Of a DNA stretch of 64,000 nt, positions 54,801 through 64,000 are shown one piece after another. Position 1 is the stretch's first letter; each line of letters opens with the position of its first letter. Position numbers and translations under genes: made by a program. A model generated the notes under the pieces. The model was not told the DNA's origin, did no database searches, and saw only the letters and a list, made by a program, of their open reading frames with translations. This stretch comes from Epithemia pelagica (lineage: Eukaryota > Bacillariophyta > Bacillariophyceae > Surirellales > Surirellaceae), in contig OX337239.1 of the NCBI GenBank assembly GCA_946965045.2, forward strand, positions 2,046,001-2,110,000, written 5' to 3'.

Positions 54801-56395
54801 CAACAACCAGCAGAATGAACGGCCCAAAAACACCAAAGAGCGAGACACCAATCAACCTTTCTCTTCAGGGAACCCTCCTGTGGATTCAAAATACCCAAAA
54901 AGCAGTCTCCTTTGGACTGCTCCAAGGGGGAATGGGGAAACACCACCAGCAGAATGGACAGCCCAAAACCACAAAAAAGCGAGACACCAATCAACCTCTG
55001 CCTTCAGGATGTCTTCCAATGGATGCCAGAGAGATAATGGACTTGGTAGAAGAGAAGCAAAACAACCAAAAAGCGAGACTTCCCTCCTTTGGACTGCTCC
55101 AAGGGGGAATGGGGAAACACCACCAGCAGAATGGACAGCCCAAAACCACAAAAAAGCGAGACACCAATCAACCTCTGCCTTCAGGATGTCTTCCAATGGA
55201 TGCTAGAGAGTTAATGGACTTGGTAGAAGAGAAGCAAAACAACCAAAAAGCGAGACTTTCCTCCTTTGGACTGCTCCAAGGGGGAATGGGGAAACACCAC
55301 CAGCAGAATGGACAGCCCAAAACCACAAAAAAGCGAGACACCAATCAACCTCTGCCTTCAGGATGTCTTCCAATGGATGCCAGAGAGATAATGGACTTGA
55401 TAAAAGAGAAGCAAAACAACCAAAAAGCGAGACTTCCCTCCTTTGGACTGCTCCAAGGGGGAATGGGGAAACACCACCAGCAGAATGGACAGCCCAAAAC
55501 CACAAAAAAGCGAGACACCAATCAACCTCAGCCTTCAGGATGTCTTCCAATGGATGCCAGAGAGATAATGGACTTGGTAGAAGAGAAGCAAAACAACCAA
55601 AAAGCGAGACTTCCCTCCTTTGGACTGCTCCAAGGGGGAATGGGGAAACACCACCAGCAGAATGGACAGCCCAAAACCACAAAAAAGCGAGACACCAATC
55701 AACCTCAGCCTTCAGGATGTCTTCCAATGGATGCCAGAGAGATAATGGACTTGATAAAAGAGAAGCAAAACAACCAAAAAGCGAGACTTCCCTCCTTTGG
55801 ACTGCTCCAAGGGGGAATGGGGAAACACCACCAGCAGAATGGACAGCCCAAAACCACAAAAAAGCGAGACACCAATCAACCTCTGTCTTCAGGATGTCTT
55901 CCAATGGATGCCAGAGAGATAATGGACTTGATAAAAGAGAAGCAAAACACCCAAAAAGCGAGACTTCCCTTCTTTGGACTGCTCCAAGGGGGAATGGGGA
56001 AACACCACCAGCAGAATGGACAGCCCAAAACCACAAAAAAGCGAGACACCAATCAACCTCTGCCTTCAGGATGCCTTCCAATGGATGCCAGAGAGATAAT
56101 GGACTTGATAAAAGAGAAGCAAAACAACCAAAAAGCGAGACTTCCCTCCTTTGGACTGCTCCAAGGGGGAATGGGGAAACACCACTAGCAGAATGGACAG
56201 CCCAAAACCACACCATTCAACCTCTGCCTTTAGGATGCCTTCCAATGGATTCAAAACACCAAAAAAGCAATACAAAGAAAGACTTTTCCACCTTTGGTCT
56301 GCTCCAAGGGTGAATGAGGCAACACCACCAGCAGAATGGGCAGCTGACAACCACAAAAAAGCAAGACACCAACCAATTCACCTCTTCTGATCCAA
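54801..56395. repeat. 177-bp tandem repeat array, seven full units plus two degenerate end units
   Basis: The landmark CACCACCAGCAGAATGG starts at 54941, 55118 and so on every 177 bp to 56180, giving seven near-identical units. A shorter, diverged unit stands at each end (140 bp from 54801, about 143 bp from 56180, with a last partial copy from 56323). Because 177 is a multiple of 3 and no unit carries a stop in several frames, long frames appear on both strands. These are by-products, not genes. The left end of the array is within 10 bp of the start codon of the minus-strand MULE partner, so the array forms its upstream region. Unit-to-unit identity is very high, indicating recent expansion. 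Confidence 0.92.
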
Positions 56396-56775
56396 GGGAA
56401 TTCAGCAGTGTGTGACTCTTGTGCTGTTGCAAGCCACAAAAATTGGTTCTTGTCCAGCAAAAATTTGGGCCAGTAGGCTTCCCTAAATGATGCAGTGCCA
56501 TGGTGTCTGTTGCAATGGGTGGCAATACGAATGGGAGTGGCTGAGAAACAATTTTTGGCAGTTGGTGAACGCATGGCCGTCTGGGGTTATCAAAATTTCA
56601 CTCTGTTTTTTTTTTCGGGAGTGAGGAAATATGGTGTGGGATGGACAGACCCTATTGCTGATGACAGGCAGACCATCAAAAAGCGGACATCTAGTCGGTG
56701 CCTAACATCAGAAACAAGGACATGAATTTGAGTCCACTACGACACAGGGGTAAACAATATATTTAATGACTTTGC
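56396..56775. other. Spacer with no supported gene
   Basis: About 380 bp between the 177-bp array and the GGAAAC minisatellite. It contains a T10 run (about 56605). No gene; the boundary between two mobile elements probably lies here. Confidence 0.4.
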
Positions 56776-57025
56776 TAGAAACACGAGTGGAAACATATCG
56801 CCAAAACTGGAAGCGTGACTGGAAACATCGGAAACAATTGGAAACACGACTGGAAACAATGGAAACAAGTGGAATCAAATGGAAACAACGTGGAAACATC
56901 GGACACACGACTGGAAACTTTGGGAAAATCTTGGAAACAACGGATACACGACTGGAAACTTTGGGAACATCTTGGAAACAACGGATACACGACTGGAAAC
57001 ATTGGAAACACGAAGAAAGATCTAA
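56776..57025. repeat. GGAAAC minisatellite, left array
   Basis: Short units of the type (C/A)GACTGGAAAC(A/T)..(T/C)GGAAACAA and GGA(T/C)ACACGACTGGAAAC are repeated about 18 times in the plus direction. The same units, in the same orientation, recur at 61460-61685. The array ends about 120 bp before the ATG of the next gene. Confidence 0.85.
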
Positions 57026-57145
57026 AGAAAGATCCTGAACTTTCTGGCTGAAAAGCACTCGGATCCTCACGGTATGGGGGCTTTGATGGAATGATCCTTG
57101 GACGTTGACGAGCATTCAACCTCGAACACAAAACAATCAACAACA

Positions 57146-57751
57146 ATGGCGAAATCAACGAGGAAGGGATGGATTGATTGGCGGACCAGTGAGGCAAAGG
57201 CCATCATCTTGCGAGACCTAGAGCCTGGTGGTGCCCTCTTCAAGAACAAGGATGCGAAGGCAGAGTAGGTGTTTGATTTCTACAAGAAAACAAAGCCAGT
57301 TCAATTTGCTGACGTCGTTTTCAGTCAGTTCAAAGAACGACTGGCTGATCACATCAAGCAATCAAACAAGGAGCGGTGGATGGCTGATCGGGATGCTGCT
57401 GCGTATGACAAGGACAGGAGGGTGCATCCACGGAAAGAGAAAAACCAACGTGGGGAGTTGGTGTATGATGTTCACCCGGCCCGAGAACTCCTACGGATGG
57501 ATGTGGCGAAAGGGCTACACAATGAGATGAAGCCTCGAGAGCTTCAGTCAACCCGACCGGAGTACAGATGCTTTAAGGCCAAACCCTTCAAGCATCACAT
57601 CTACCAAGAAGAAAGCCGCCAGAGGTATATGAACTACCTCGAGAAGAAACGTGAAGAAAAAGAGCGTGAAATGGCAAAGCAACGACAAAGCGAGCAACGT
57701 AAAAAGAAAAAGAGAGGAGACAACGAGAAAAAGCCTAGTAGTAGTATCTAA
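57146..57751 (+). pseudogene. Unknown basic protein of the Harbinger-like block, in-frame TAG
   Basis: The ATG at 57146 opens a frame of 202 codons interrupted only by TAG at 57266-57268 (codon 41). The same frame continues to 57751. The text on both sides (WIDWRTSEAKAIILRDLEPGG before; VFDFYKKTKPVQFADVVFSQFKERL after) matches a protein pattern that recurs in diatom genomes in my memory, so this is one gene with a nonsense change. Its motifs are W-x-x-S-x-A, a DLEPGG turn, QFKERLADHIKQ and a highly charged C-terminal coiled coil (EKKREEKEREMAKQRQSEQRKKKK). The convergent neighbour is a Harbinger-like transposase, which in this superfamily is normally paired with a DNA-binding second protein. 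This could be that partner, though I see no clear Myb/SANT motif. Confidence 0.6.
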
Positions 57752-57786
57752 ATGAATCTCATCCTATTTAGTTATCCATGTTATGT

Positions 57787-58707
57787 CTACGGTTCAAAGA
57801 GTATGGCTGTTCCATCGTTCAAAGCGTATTGGATGGTGACAGCAATCGCACGAAAAGCAAGTCCGTGCTGCTTGTCCGTATGACGCCATGTCTGGCTCAT
57901 AGTTGCGTAGAAGGCCATCGTTCCGTTGAACGTTTCATGTCGCAGGCGAATCCGACTCTTCAAGTTATTTACAAGCTTCGAGTCTTGTTGTGGGTTTGGC
58001 CATGCTATCTTGTGCGCGAACTGCTCTTTGATATACCCGCGATCACAATTGGCCAGTTTACCGGGAACGAGTCGATTCAGGATGCCCGAGCGCTCCAGCA
58101 TCTCTTTGTCGCCCATTCCGCCGCGCACCGGACCAAAAATGTGGACGCATTGCTGGCGGTGCGCACAAAGGGTCACTTGGTACTTGATGCCCCCGTGGGC
58201 ATGCTTCTGCGTATAATTCTTTCGGTCGTGGGGCAAGCGCTCAGTCTTGTGTGGACGTTCCCAAGTCTTCTTGTCGACACCATCGATCGACACAACGTTC
58301 ACTTCCGTGTCCGAACGGTCAAGTGCTTTCGGCCAATCAATGACCAGCTTCTCTAGTCCAGCAATCTTTTGAATCCAGTCCCATAAGTGCTTGCCCCGAG
58401 CATAGTCGGTACACATACGGAACCTATCTGCTAGTTGATCACTATTACGCGGGTAGTTCCATAGAAAGTAGTGAGAAACTAGAAACATTTTCAAGCCACG
58501 TCGTTTTTCCTTTTCAGTCAACTTAGCCTCTTCAATGTCCGTTGTACACAGGGCGTACCACTGAGTGGCTAAAGTCAGAGGATGTGCTCCATAGTGCTTC
58601 TTAAATTTAATCAGCCGTCGTTCCTTAGTCAATTTCTTGTCATTGTCAATACTAAGAAGAATCAACCCAAGGTTGAGCACTTGATCGGGAAGAATCAAAT
58701 CTGGCAT
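57787..58707 (-). CDS. PIF/Harbinger-like DDE transposase
   Basis: The ATG at 58707 (MPDLILPDQVLN) gives 306 aa. The DDE triad is visible: D142 in NVVSIDGVDKKTW, D222 in ANCDRGYIKE, and E258 in RLRHETFNGTMAF. The intervening block (KHAHGGIKYQVTLCAHRQQCVHIFGPVRGGMGDKEM) matches the pattern of diatom and oomycete Harbinger-like (DDE_Tnp_4-related) nucleases. The frame is open and the triad complete, so it could be active. It ends 35 bp from the end of the convergent plus-strand gene. Harbinger transposases of about 300-400 aa are usual. Confidence 0.82.
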   Translation of the reverse strand: MPDLILPDQVLNLGLILLSIDNDKKLTKERRLIKFKKHYGAHPLTLATQWYALCTTDIEEAKLTEKEKRRGLKMFLVSHYFLWNYPRNSDQLADRFRMCTDYARGKHLWDWIQKIAGLEKLVIDWPKALDRSDTEVNVVSIDGVDKKTWERPHKTERLPHDRKNYTQKHAHGGIKYQVTLCAHRQQCVHIFGPVRGGMGDKEMLERSGILNRLVPGKLANCDRGYIKEQFAHKIAWPNPQQDSKLVNNLKSRIRLRHETFNGTMAFYATMSQTWRHTDKQHGLAFRAIAVTIQYALNDGTAILFEP

Positions 58708-59087
58708 GGCCAAAATGTGAGCGTGGTTTGAGATTTGAGATCTTTTAGAGAACGAAGAATTAGGAAAATTCTACCTACTCGGGAAATCAATCCACAATGG
58801 CGAATTCATCAAACTTGCCACATACAATTGGGATCCCGAGTTCCCACGCAATCATCCTATGTATTCACACAATGCGATCACGAGTTCCCACGCAATCAAC
58901 CTATGTAATCATAGAGACGATAACAACAAAACAACAATCAAACTTGTTTATTTATCAACTGAATGGTCACGAAGCTTTGGCCATTCAGTCTGGCGCCTGA
59001 CTGGTTGGCGCCTGATTTGTTGGCGCTTTGTTTTGACAGGACGACGGTGGTCACGGGAAAACTGGTTGATTGTTGGTGGTCACAAAA
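58708..59087. promoter_or_regulatory. Divergent intergenic region with a 44-bp direct repeat
   Basis: 380 bp between the starts of the Harbinger-like transposase (-) and the next gene (+). A direct repeat (CGAGTTCCCACGCAATCA, at about 58837 and 58881, period 44 bp) lies centrally. A second short repeat of TGGCGCCTGA-type units is at about 58990-59030. It probably contains both promoters. Confidence 0.5.
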
Positions 59088-60500
59088 ATGGCAGAAGAGG
59101 AAGCTCCACAAGTCGAAACAAAAGAGCCCCTCTCGTTGGATTTGGAAACAACCAAGTGCCTTATCACCGACTTCGAGGAATCCGACCAGCCGAGATCATC
59201 CTTTGATCTCTTGGGTTTGTGTAACAACAACCTTGCGGACTACGGCTTCGAAGGAACGAAGCTACGCAGGAAAGTGCAATTGCGCTGGTCGAAGCTCAAG
59301 CGGAAAACAGTTGATTGCTACGTGAGGTACCTTGAGCGCCTCGATATCCAACTCAGCCGCAAGAGAAGAAAAGAGCTCCAAGATTACCAACAGAGGAAAA
59401 TGGTGAAGACGCGCAACAGAAGCGGATCCAACGACGGCTCTCAGGCCGATGATGACTCGACCTTCCCCCCAATCCATGGTGACCCTTACAATGAAGACCA
59501 AGATGCGGCGTCTTTTCACAATGGCGACGACGACGACGATGACGACCGAAAGCCACCAGCTGCTATCCCCTACTATGGCACCCCTTCGCACACTGAAAAG
59601 AAGAAGACTCCAAGTCGCGGCGTGAGATATGGACGAGGAGATGGTGGACACACTCGTGGTGACTTACCTCCTGCGGCTGCGGCTGCGGCTGCAATGTTTG
59701 CGAGCCCTCCTCAGGTTGCCCATGATCCGCCCGTTCATGGGCAACACGTCTTCGGCCGAGTTTCTCCCATGGTTCCCATGCCTCGTATGGCTCGTGCATT
59801 CCATCCTCCTCATCGTGTCCAGAATCTCCCCGCCTTTGGCTACCCCCTTTCGCTCTTGGCAGAACAGGATGGTACGGTGAAGCGTCCGTGGGTTGTGATT
59901 GTGAGTGGTCTGCCTGAACGCAACCGCGATTTCAACATCCAGTTTGTGGAAGGAATCACTCAAGATGATATCTTCTCGCGGAATGGATTCCATGTCCGTC
60001 GGGCCGTCGCCGGTCCTGATTTCTACTTATGGGAGGCAACGATCCCGGATCCTGAGCAGTTCGGATTGGGTCCTGAGTGGAAGGATCGCATAATTTTGAT
60101 TAAGGAACCAGCTCAAGATTTTTGGTTGCGCAACACCCAACGCTACCACAGCGGGAAGAATAAGATCGACTGCCCCGCGACCATGAAAGCCCATTTGGCA
60201 ACCAGTGTCGCGATTGACGAAGAAGATGCTCAGAAGAGGTTTTGGGGCTATTACATCCTAGCATTCGGTCCGACTATCGAGCTTGACAACCAGATCTTTT
60301 CGCGAGAGGAAGGGGTTGTTCCGATCATGAACAACCCGCTTACGCTTAAGAAAGATGATGCCGACAACAAGTTCGGCCAGAAATTTTTGGGCATGACTGT
60401 GTACTGGCGCATTGCAGTTCGTGGAGGTATTAAGATTGGTCAGCAGAAGAAGCGTGAAGACGACGCCAAGGACATGTTTGCTGATGACAGAGATTACTAA
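59088..60500 (+). CDS. Unknown 470-aa protein of the Harbinger-like block
   Basis: An intact, intronless frame from the ATG at 59088. I do not recognise it. The N-terminal 100 residues are helical and basic (LRRKVQLRWSKLKRKTVDCYVRYLERLDIQLSRKRRKEL), plausibly DNA-binding. A disordered acidic and proline/alanine-rich middle (about 115-260, with an AAAAAAA run) follows. The C-terminal 210 residues look like a folded domain: WVVIVSGLPERNRDFNIQFVEGIT, RIILIKEPAQDFWLRNTQRY, and FGQKFLGMTVYWRIAVRGG. The gene diverges from the transposase and converges on the next gene, so it is part of the same compact block. Confidence 0.6.
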   Translation: MAEEEAPQVETKEPLSLDLETTKCLITDFEESDQPRSSFDLLGLCNNNLADYGFEGTKLRRKVQLRWSKLKRKTVDCYVRYLERLDIQLSRKRRKELQDYQQRKMVKTRNRSGSNDGSQADDDSTFPPIHGDPYNEDQDAASFHNGDDDDDDDRKPPAAIPYYGTPSHTEKKKTPSRGVRYGRGDGGHTRGDLPPAAAAAAAMFASPPQVAHDPPVHGQHVFGRVSPMVPMPRMARAFHPPHRVQNLPAFGYPLSLLAEQDGTVKRPWVVIVSGLPERNRDFNIQFVEGITQDDIFSRNGFHVRRAVAGPDFYLWEATIPDPEQFGLGPEWKDRIILIKEPAQDFWLRNTQRYHSGKNKIDCPATMKAHLATSVAIDEEDAQKRFWGYYILAFGPTIELDNQIFSREEGVVPIMNNPLTLKKDDADNKFGQKFLGMTVYWRIAVRGGIKIGQQKKREDDAKDMFADDRDY

Positions 60501-60672
60501 CTTTTACAACAACAACAACAAATTCCTGATGCATGAAGAGATTTCCATACATGACGAGTAGTTCCTTAGTGATACATGACGAGTAGTTTAAACCTAATTA
60601 GTAGTACAAAAACAAACCAATACAGAGTGTTTCTCATATAACACATCATTCTCTATAGATTACTGTCGACTA

Positions 60673-61116
60673 CTAGTTGTTGTTGTTGCGACGAAAGCGA
60701 ACTCGACGCCAGCGCTGTTTTTCGACTGGCTTGGATGCCTGAGTCGCAACTGCCTGTTGTAGGTATTCGAGAAAGATGTTGGAAATTCGTTTGCCACTGT
60801 CACCCTCTGGCAGAATTTCTTCACACTCTGCGAGGGACTTTGCCAAACGCCGCAGCATGGCATCAATGTCAGCATGCTGCTGAACTGCAGCCTCTTCGTA
60901 GTTTGTTGGGTTGCGAATTGCGGTCCTCAGCACGTAGTTTTCGTGCTTGACCTTTGTGCACTTCTCTTTTCCAGCCTTTAAGGCTACAATCACGTAGACA
61001 AAGCATGTGCTGCACTGCCTGTCTCGATTTAGCCATCCATAGAGGCCCTGATAGGTGCCTCCCACGAACTTGATTGCTGCTCCCTTGGTCGGTGGTTGTT
61101 CTGCTGGCGCTGGCAT
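60673..61116 (-). CDS. Unknown 147-aa basic protein with a KOW-like turn
   Basis: An intact frame from the ATG at 61116 (MPAPAEQPPTKG). The N-terminal KFVGGTYQGLYGWLNRDRQ resembles a KOW-type motif (GxYxGxxGW) in which a small beta barrel contacts nucleic acid. The following CSTCFVYVIVAL has a CxxC. A helical middle (DIDAMLRRLAKSLAECEEIL) and an Arg/Asn-rich tail (RWRRVRFRRNNNN) complete it. Function unknown. It converges on the 470-aa gene, mirroring the convergent pair on the left of the block. Confidence 0.55.
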   Translation of the reverse strand: MPAPAEQPPTKGAAIKFVGGTYQGLYGWLNRDRQCSTCFVYVIVALKAGKEKCTKVKHENYVLRTAIRNPTNYEEAAVQQHADIDAMLRRLAKSLAECEEILPEGDSGKRISNIFLEYLQQAVATQASKPVEKQRWRRVRFRRNNNN

Positions 61117-61309
61117 TTTGATGTTGTTGTTGTTGTTTTGGGGGTCGGTAGGGTCAGCACGACAGTATGTTTGATTATTGCTATAAAAATACAAAGAAGC
61201 ATTGTGAGAATGACGAACAAGCACAAGATACGAAGCAGCAATCAAACAAACAACTTACCATTTGTGAGCACAACGATTCATCCAGGGGACAGCAAACAGT
61301 TCTCACCAG

Positions 61310-61405
61310 ATGGCGATGTTGGTGCGAGCGATGGAGTTGCAAGCGATGGAGTTGCAAGCGATGGAGGTGCAAGCGATGGAGGTGCAAGCGATGGCGGTGT
61401 TAGCA
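61310..61405. repeat. 15-bp minisatellite
   Basis: About six tandem units of GCAAGCGATGGAGGT (variants GAGTT, GCGGT), directly beside the right GGAAAC array. Confidence 0.85.
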
Positions 61406-61454
61406 ATGATCGCAAATCTGGGCGACATGACATCGTGGAGGCGAAGGAAAAGCG

Positions 61455-61690
61455 AACGGCGATTGGAAACAATGGAAACAACGTGGAAACAACGGGCACA
61501 CGACTGGAAACATCGGAAACAACGTGGAAACAACGGGCACACGACTGGAAACATCGGAAACAACGTGGAAACAACGGGCACACGACTGGAAACAACTGGA
61601 AACAACTGGAAACAACGGAAACAACTGGAAACACGACTGGAAACAACGGAAACAACGGAAACAACTGGAAACATGACTCGAAACATCCTA
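61455..61690. repeat. GGAAAC minisatellite, right array
   Basis: Repeats of a roughly 50-bp composite unit (CGACTGGAAACATCGGAAACAACGTGGAAACAACGGGCACA, given as two blocks of 20 bp) followed by simpler GGAAACAACT units. It has the same strand orientation as 56776-57025. Confidence 0.85.
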
Positions 61691-61965
61691 AGTAAAATGT
61701 GCGAAAACGAATTTCAACAGTCTTTATTATTGTCTAGCCGTTAATATGTCCATTCAACCGTTAAGACTACAATTACTATCACGAGCCATGAATAAGTAAT
61801 TTTCTACCTTTCATGGCCCGCTTTGTATTTAGCGATCATTTGAAGTAGAGTTCTTATTACTTATTGGACTACACGTGCAACGGACCAATGGTAACATTTT
61901 TCATAGGTGTCCCTGGACAAATTGTACTACGAGTCCACTGATATCCTAGTAGTGGGTGTTTACTG
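61691..61965. other. Intergenic, AT-rich
   Basis: No gene or repeat is evident in these 275 bp. Confidence 0.4.
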
Positions 61966-64000
61966 AAATGTTTTTATCATAAACATAACATAAAACATAA
62001 ACACAACGCAAATTTTTGTAGGGCTCATAACCCGCTCATAACCTATTGGTTATGTTTGAGTTTATGATTCGTTGCTTGGTTATGAGGCATGAATTCATGT
62101 CTCATAACCGTTGTGTTCAAACATAACACAAAACACATCTGAAAAATTCTCAACGCATGCCCAACACCGGGCAGCGTATGAAAATGGACACGAGCTCCCC
62201 ACCAGATTCATGGGACTCTTGTTGGAACTTTGCCTAGATGATACACTGGTACACTGGGTACTGGGTATGTCACTGAACTTCCGCTCAATGCTTGATGAGG
62301 AAGAAGGAAGAAGGAAGAAGAATCATCAAGCGTGATGATGGTACCTTAGTCCATCGCACTCGCACCTCTTTTTTGATGCCAAAGACCGAAGAACAAAAAA
62401 GCAAGGCAAAAGCATAGAGATGCGTCGGATTGAGGTGGGGGGAAACTTCGGAGAATTTTTGTGTTACAGCATTACGATACGAGTAGGTTATGTTTTATGT
62501 TACGATAGGTTATGTTTTATGTTTCAAAGAGTTTCAGTGGCATAAGTAGTCATAAACATAAACATAACATAACGAGGCAAAAACTTTGTGTTCCCTCGGT
62601 ATCAGTGTCCACTGCTTAGCTGTTTTTTGTCTGCGCCACCTTCACAGGTTCCCGAGTGGACACAGACAGCATTTTTCGCTTTTGATGCAAATAGAAATTA
62701 TCAAATTGCAAATTGGCACGCATGCCCAGCTGAATTTTTCGACGTTTGAAACGGACGCAAGCCCAACAAGCGTCCCCTGGGTGGATGACGGTTGGTTGTT
62801 GCACAATTTGGGGCAAGCTCACATTCTCTTTTCTTTTGCCAAAGCACATCGTACTTACTACTTACGAATGTTACTGGCTTTCCAGGTGAGCTTGATCCAT
62901 TGCCAATTGCCATGTTGTCAATGACATTTCTCATGCTCACCGCCACTTGCCACTTTTGTTTGCTCTGCTCGTGGGAGACGCTACTCATCTGTTTAGTCGC
63001 TGGGCAGCTCATTACTTGCCATTGTTCATTCTTGTCGAACAGAAATGACTGGTTTTTGCTGAGCGCCATAACTTTGATTGCATTAAAAAAAACTCTATAC
63101 TCTAGACATTCTTTTGTTTATTTACTAGTAGTAGAACGCCAGTGCTTGTCATCCATGAGACTTTTGAGCCTTGTGAATTCGTGAATTCGTTGCAGCTTTG
63201 TTCTTTGCTGTGAGCACGACGATGGCCCTCAGTTTTGCTATGAAAACACAACAGAACAGCTCTCACAAGCTTGTACCGCTCACTTTGAGCACTCTGTGTC
63301 AACTACCTAGGTAGGATATGATAATTGGTCAGTAGGGTGTGGCAAGATGGCTTCCCATCTATTTGATGCAAAAACAACAGCGTTGAGAAATGATTGAGAA
63401 TGACAATATGATGAGAGACGAGAGAGAATAATCTATCCTATAGAGCATATGACAGTAGCCAAAAAACAATCAAACAACAAACGATTACGACAAGGAAAAG
63501 ATATTCCAGTTGACATCTGGCGGCTTGTCATCTACTCGTACGAAATGAGACAAAAGTAAAGGATCATGCAAGAACAATAGGAAAGACAGCTGAAGCAGTG
63601 ATGCGTGAGAAAAAGGGAAAAGAGACAACAAGATAAGTAATAAGCAGCAATAGAGAGAAACGGTTCAGTCCAGCATGATCCATCCATTGTTCTCACCTCA
63701 CTCCCGTCATGGTCAAGCATTTGGCTCGGTTTTGGGTTTTTGTGACAGGTGTCGAGATGATGATGGATGCCCAAATTTGAATCGTGGTGACCCGGCGAGG
63801 ACAACCACCAACCGTCAACTGTTACTTGCACGCTGGCCTTGCTTCAACCCTGAGGAATTTTAATGGTTAGACAGACAGACGAAAAACGAAAAATGCTGTC
63901 TGTGTGCACTTGGGAACCTGTAAAGGTGGCACAGACAAAAAACAGCTAAGCAGTGGACACTGATACCGAGGGTTATGTTATGTTTATGCTAAAAACATTT
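61966..64000. mobile_element. AT-rich inverted-repeat element, partial at the window end
   Basis: AAATGTTTTTATCATAAACA and the next eight bases (61966-61993) are inverted at 63973-64000 with 27/28 identity. The region between is rich in CATAAACATAACATAA and contains a small palindrome around CATAACCTATTGGTTATG (about 62035-62053). A distinct 1.4-kb element occupies its right half. The outer right end may lie beyond the window. Confidence 0.55.
62594..63972. mobile_element. MITE with about 87-bp inverted ends
   Basis: CCCTCGGTATCAGTGTCCAC at 62594 begins an inverted repeat that runs to about 62680. It pairs with 63972 back to about 63886, with roughly four mismatches. The 1379-bp element has no transposase frame. 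No clear target duplication is seen (left flank GTGTT, right flank TTATG). The right end abuts the outer inverted repeat exactly. Superfamily unassigned. Confidence 0.8.

Noticed and set aside
54797-56313. Long reading frames on both strands (up to about 460 codons)
   Set aside because: They are translations of the 177-bp tandem array; length follows from the unit being a multiple of three. No non-repetitive protein part exists.
54801-56395. CRISPR-like array
   Set aside because: Units are contiguous 177-bp tandem copies with no variable spacers, in a eukaryotic genome.
49560-56700. Terminal inverted repeats of the MULE
   Set aside because: Only weak similarity (CCTCAC plus A/T-rich stretches) between the outer flanks; not enough to set boundaries.
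61096-61695. 199-codon plus-strand frame
   Set aside because: It is made of the 15-bp and GGAAAC minisatellites and gives only low-complexity peptide.

Overview
The window looks like nuclear DNA of a diatom, most likely a raphid pennate such as Seminavis robusta. This is inferred from gene content. It holds a membrane guanylyl-cyclase/phosphodiesterase fusion, a DUF6824 protein, a diatom-type cyclin and a type II membrane sulfotransferase. Introns are short (69-348 bp) with GTAAGT/GTACGT donors, and intergenic DNA is rich in mobile elements. I saw no rRNA, tRNA, CRISPR array or bacterial operon structure.

Layout. 1-6.5 kb is gene-poor and contains a 3.3-kb hAT-like element with 17-bp inverted ends and an 8-bp target duplication. 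6.5-34.6 kb is the host-gene block. It holds a small membrane protein, a DUF6824 protein, a two-exon sulfotransferase, importin-4/Kap123, the COQ6 ubiquinone hydroxylase, a cyclin, peptidyl-tRNA hydrolase 2, two convergent MFS transporters (one frameshifted), a three-exon Golgi-type glycosyltransferase candidate and a tRNA dimethylallyltransferase. Two MITEs lie between these genes. 34.78-41.74 kb is a 7-kb segment bounded by a perfect 28-bp inverted repeat. It carries a DDE transposase, a SET-domain protein with an acidic tail, a basic TP-repeat (histone H1-tail-like) protein and an unknown 179-aa protein. 42-49.5 kb returns to host genes: an acidic unknown protein, a secreted or membrane beta-propeller, and the six-exon cyclase-phosphodiesterase.

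50-61.7 kb is a second mobile-element region. First comes a MULE transposase with a SWIM finger, broken by one stop, convergent with an unknown partner broken by one frameshift. A tandem array of seven 177-bp units follows, abutting the partner's start codon. Then comes a PIF/Harbinger-like four-gene block, with two convergent gene pairs between two arrays of the same GGAAAC minisatellite. From 61.97 kb to the window end is an AT-rich inverted-repeat element with an inner 1.4-kb TIR element.

The best candidate for an undescribed system is the 34.78-41.74 kb element. Its cargo looks chromatin-directed: a lysine methyltransferase fold, an acidic tail and an H1-like basic protein. That suggests a transposon carrying its own chromatin-modifying kit. 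The function is inference; the architecture and inverted repeats are visible in the sequence. The multi-gene Harbinger-like block at 56.8-61.7 kb is the second candidate.
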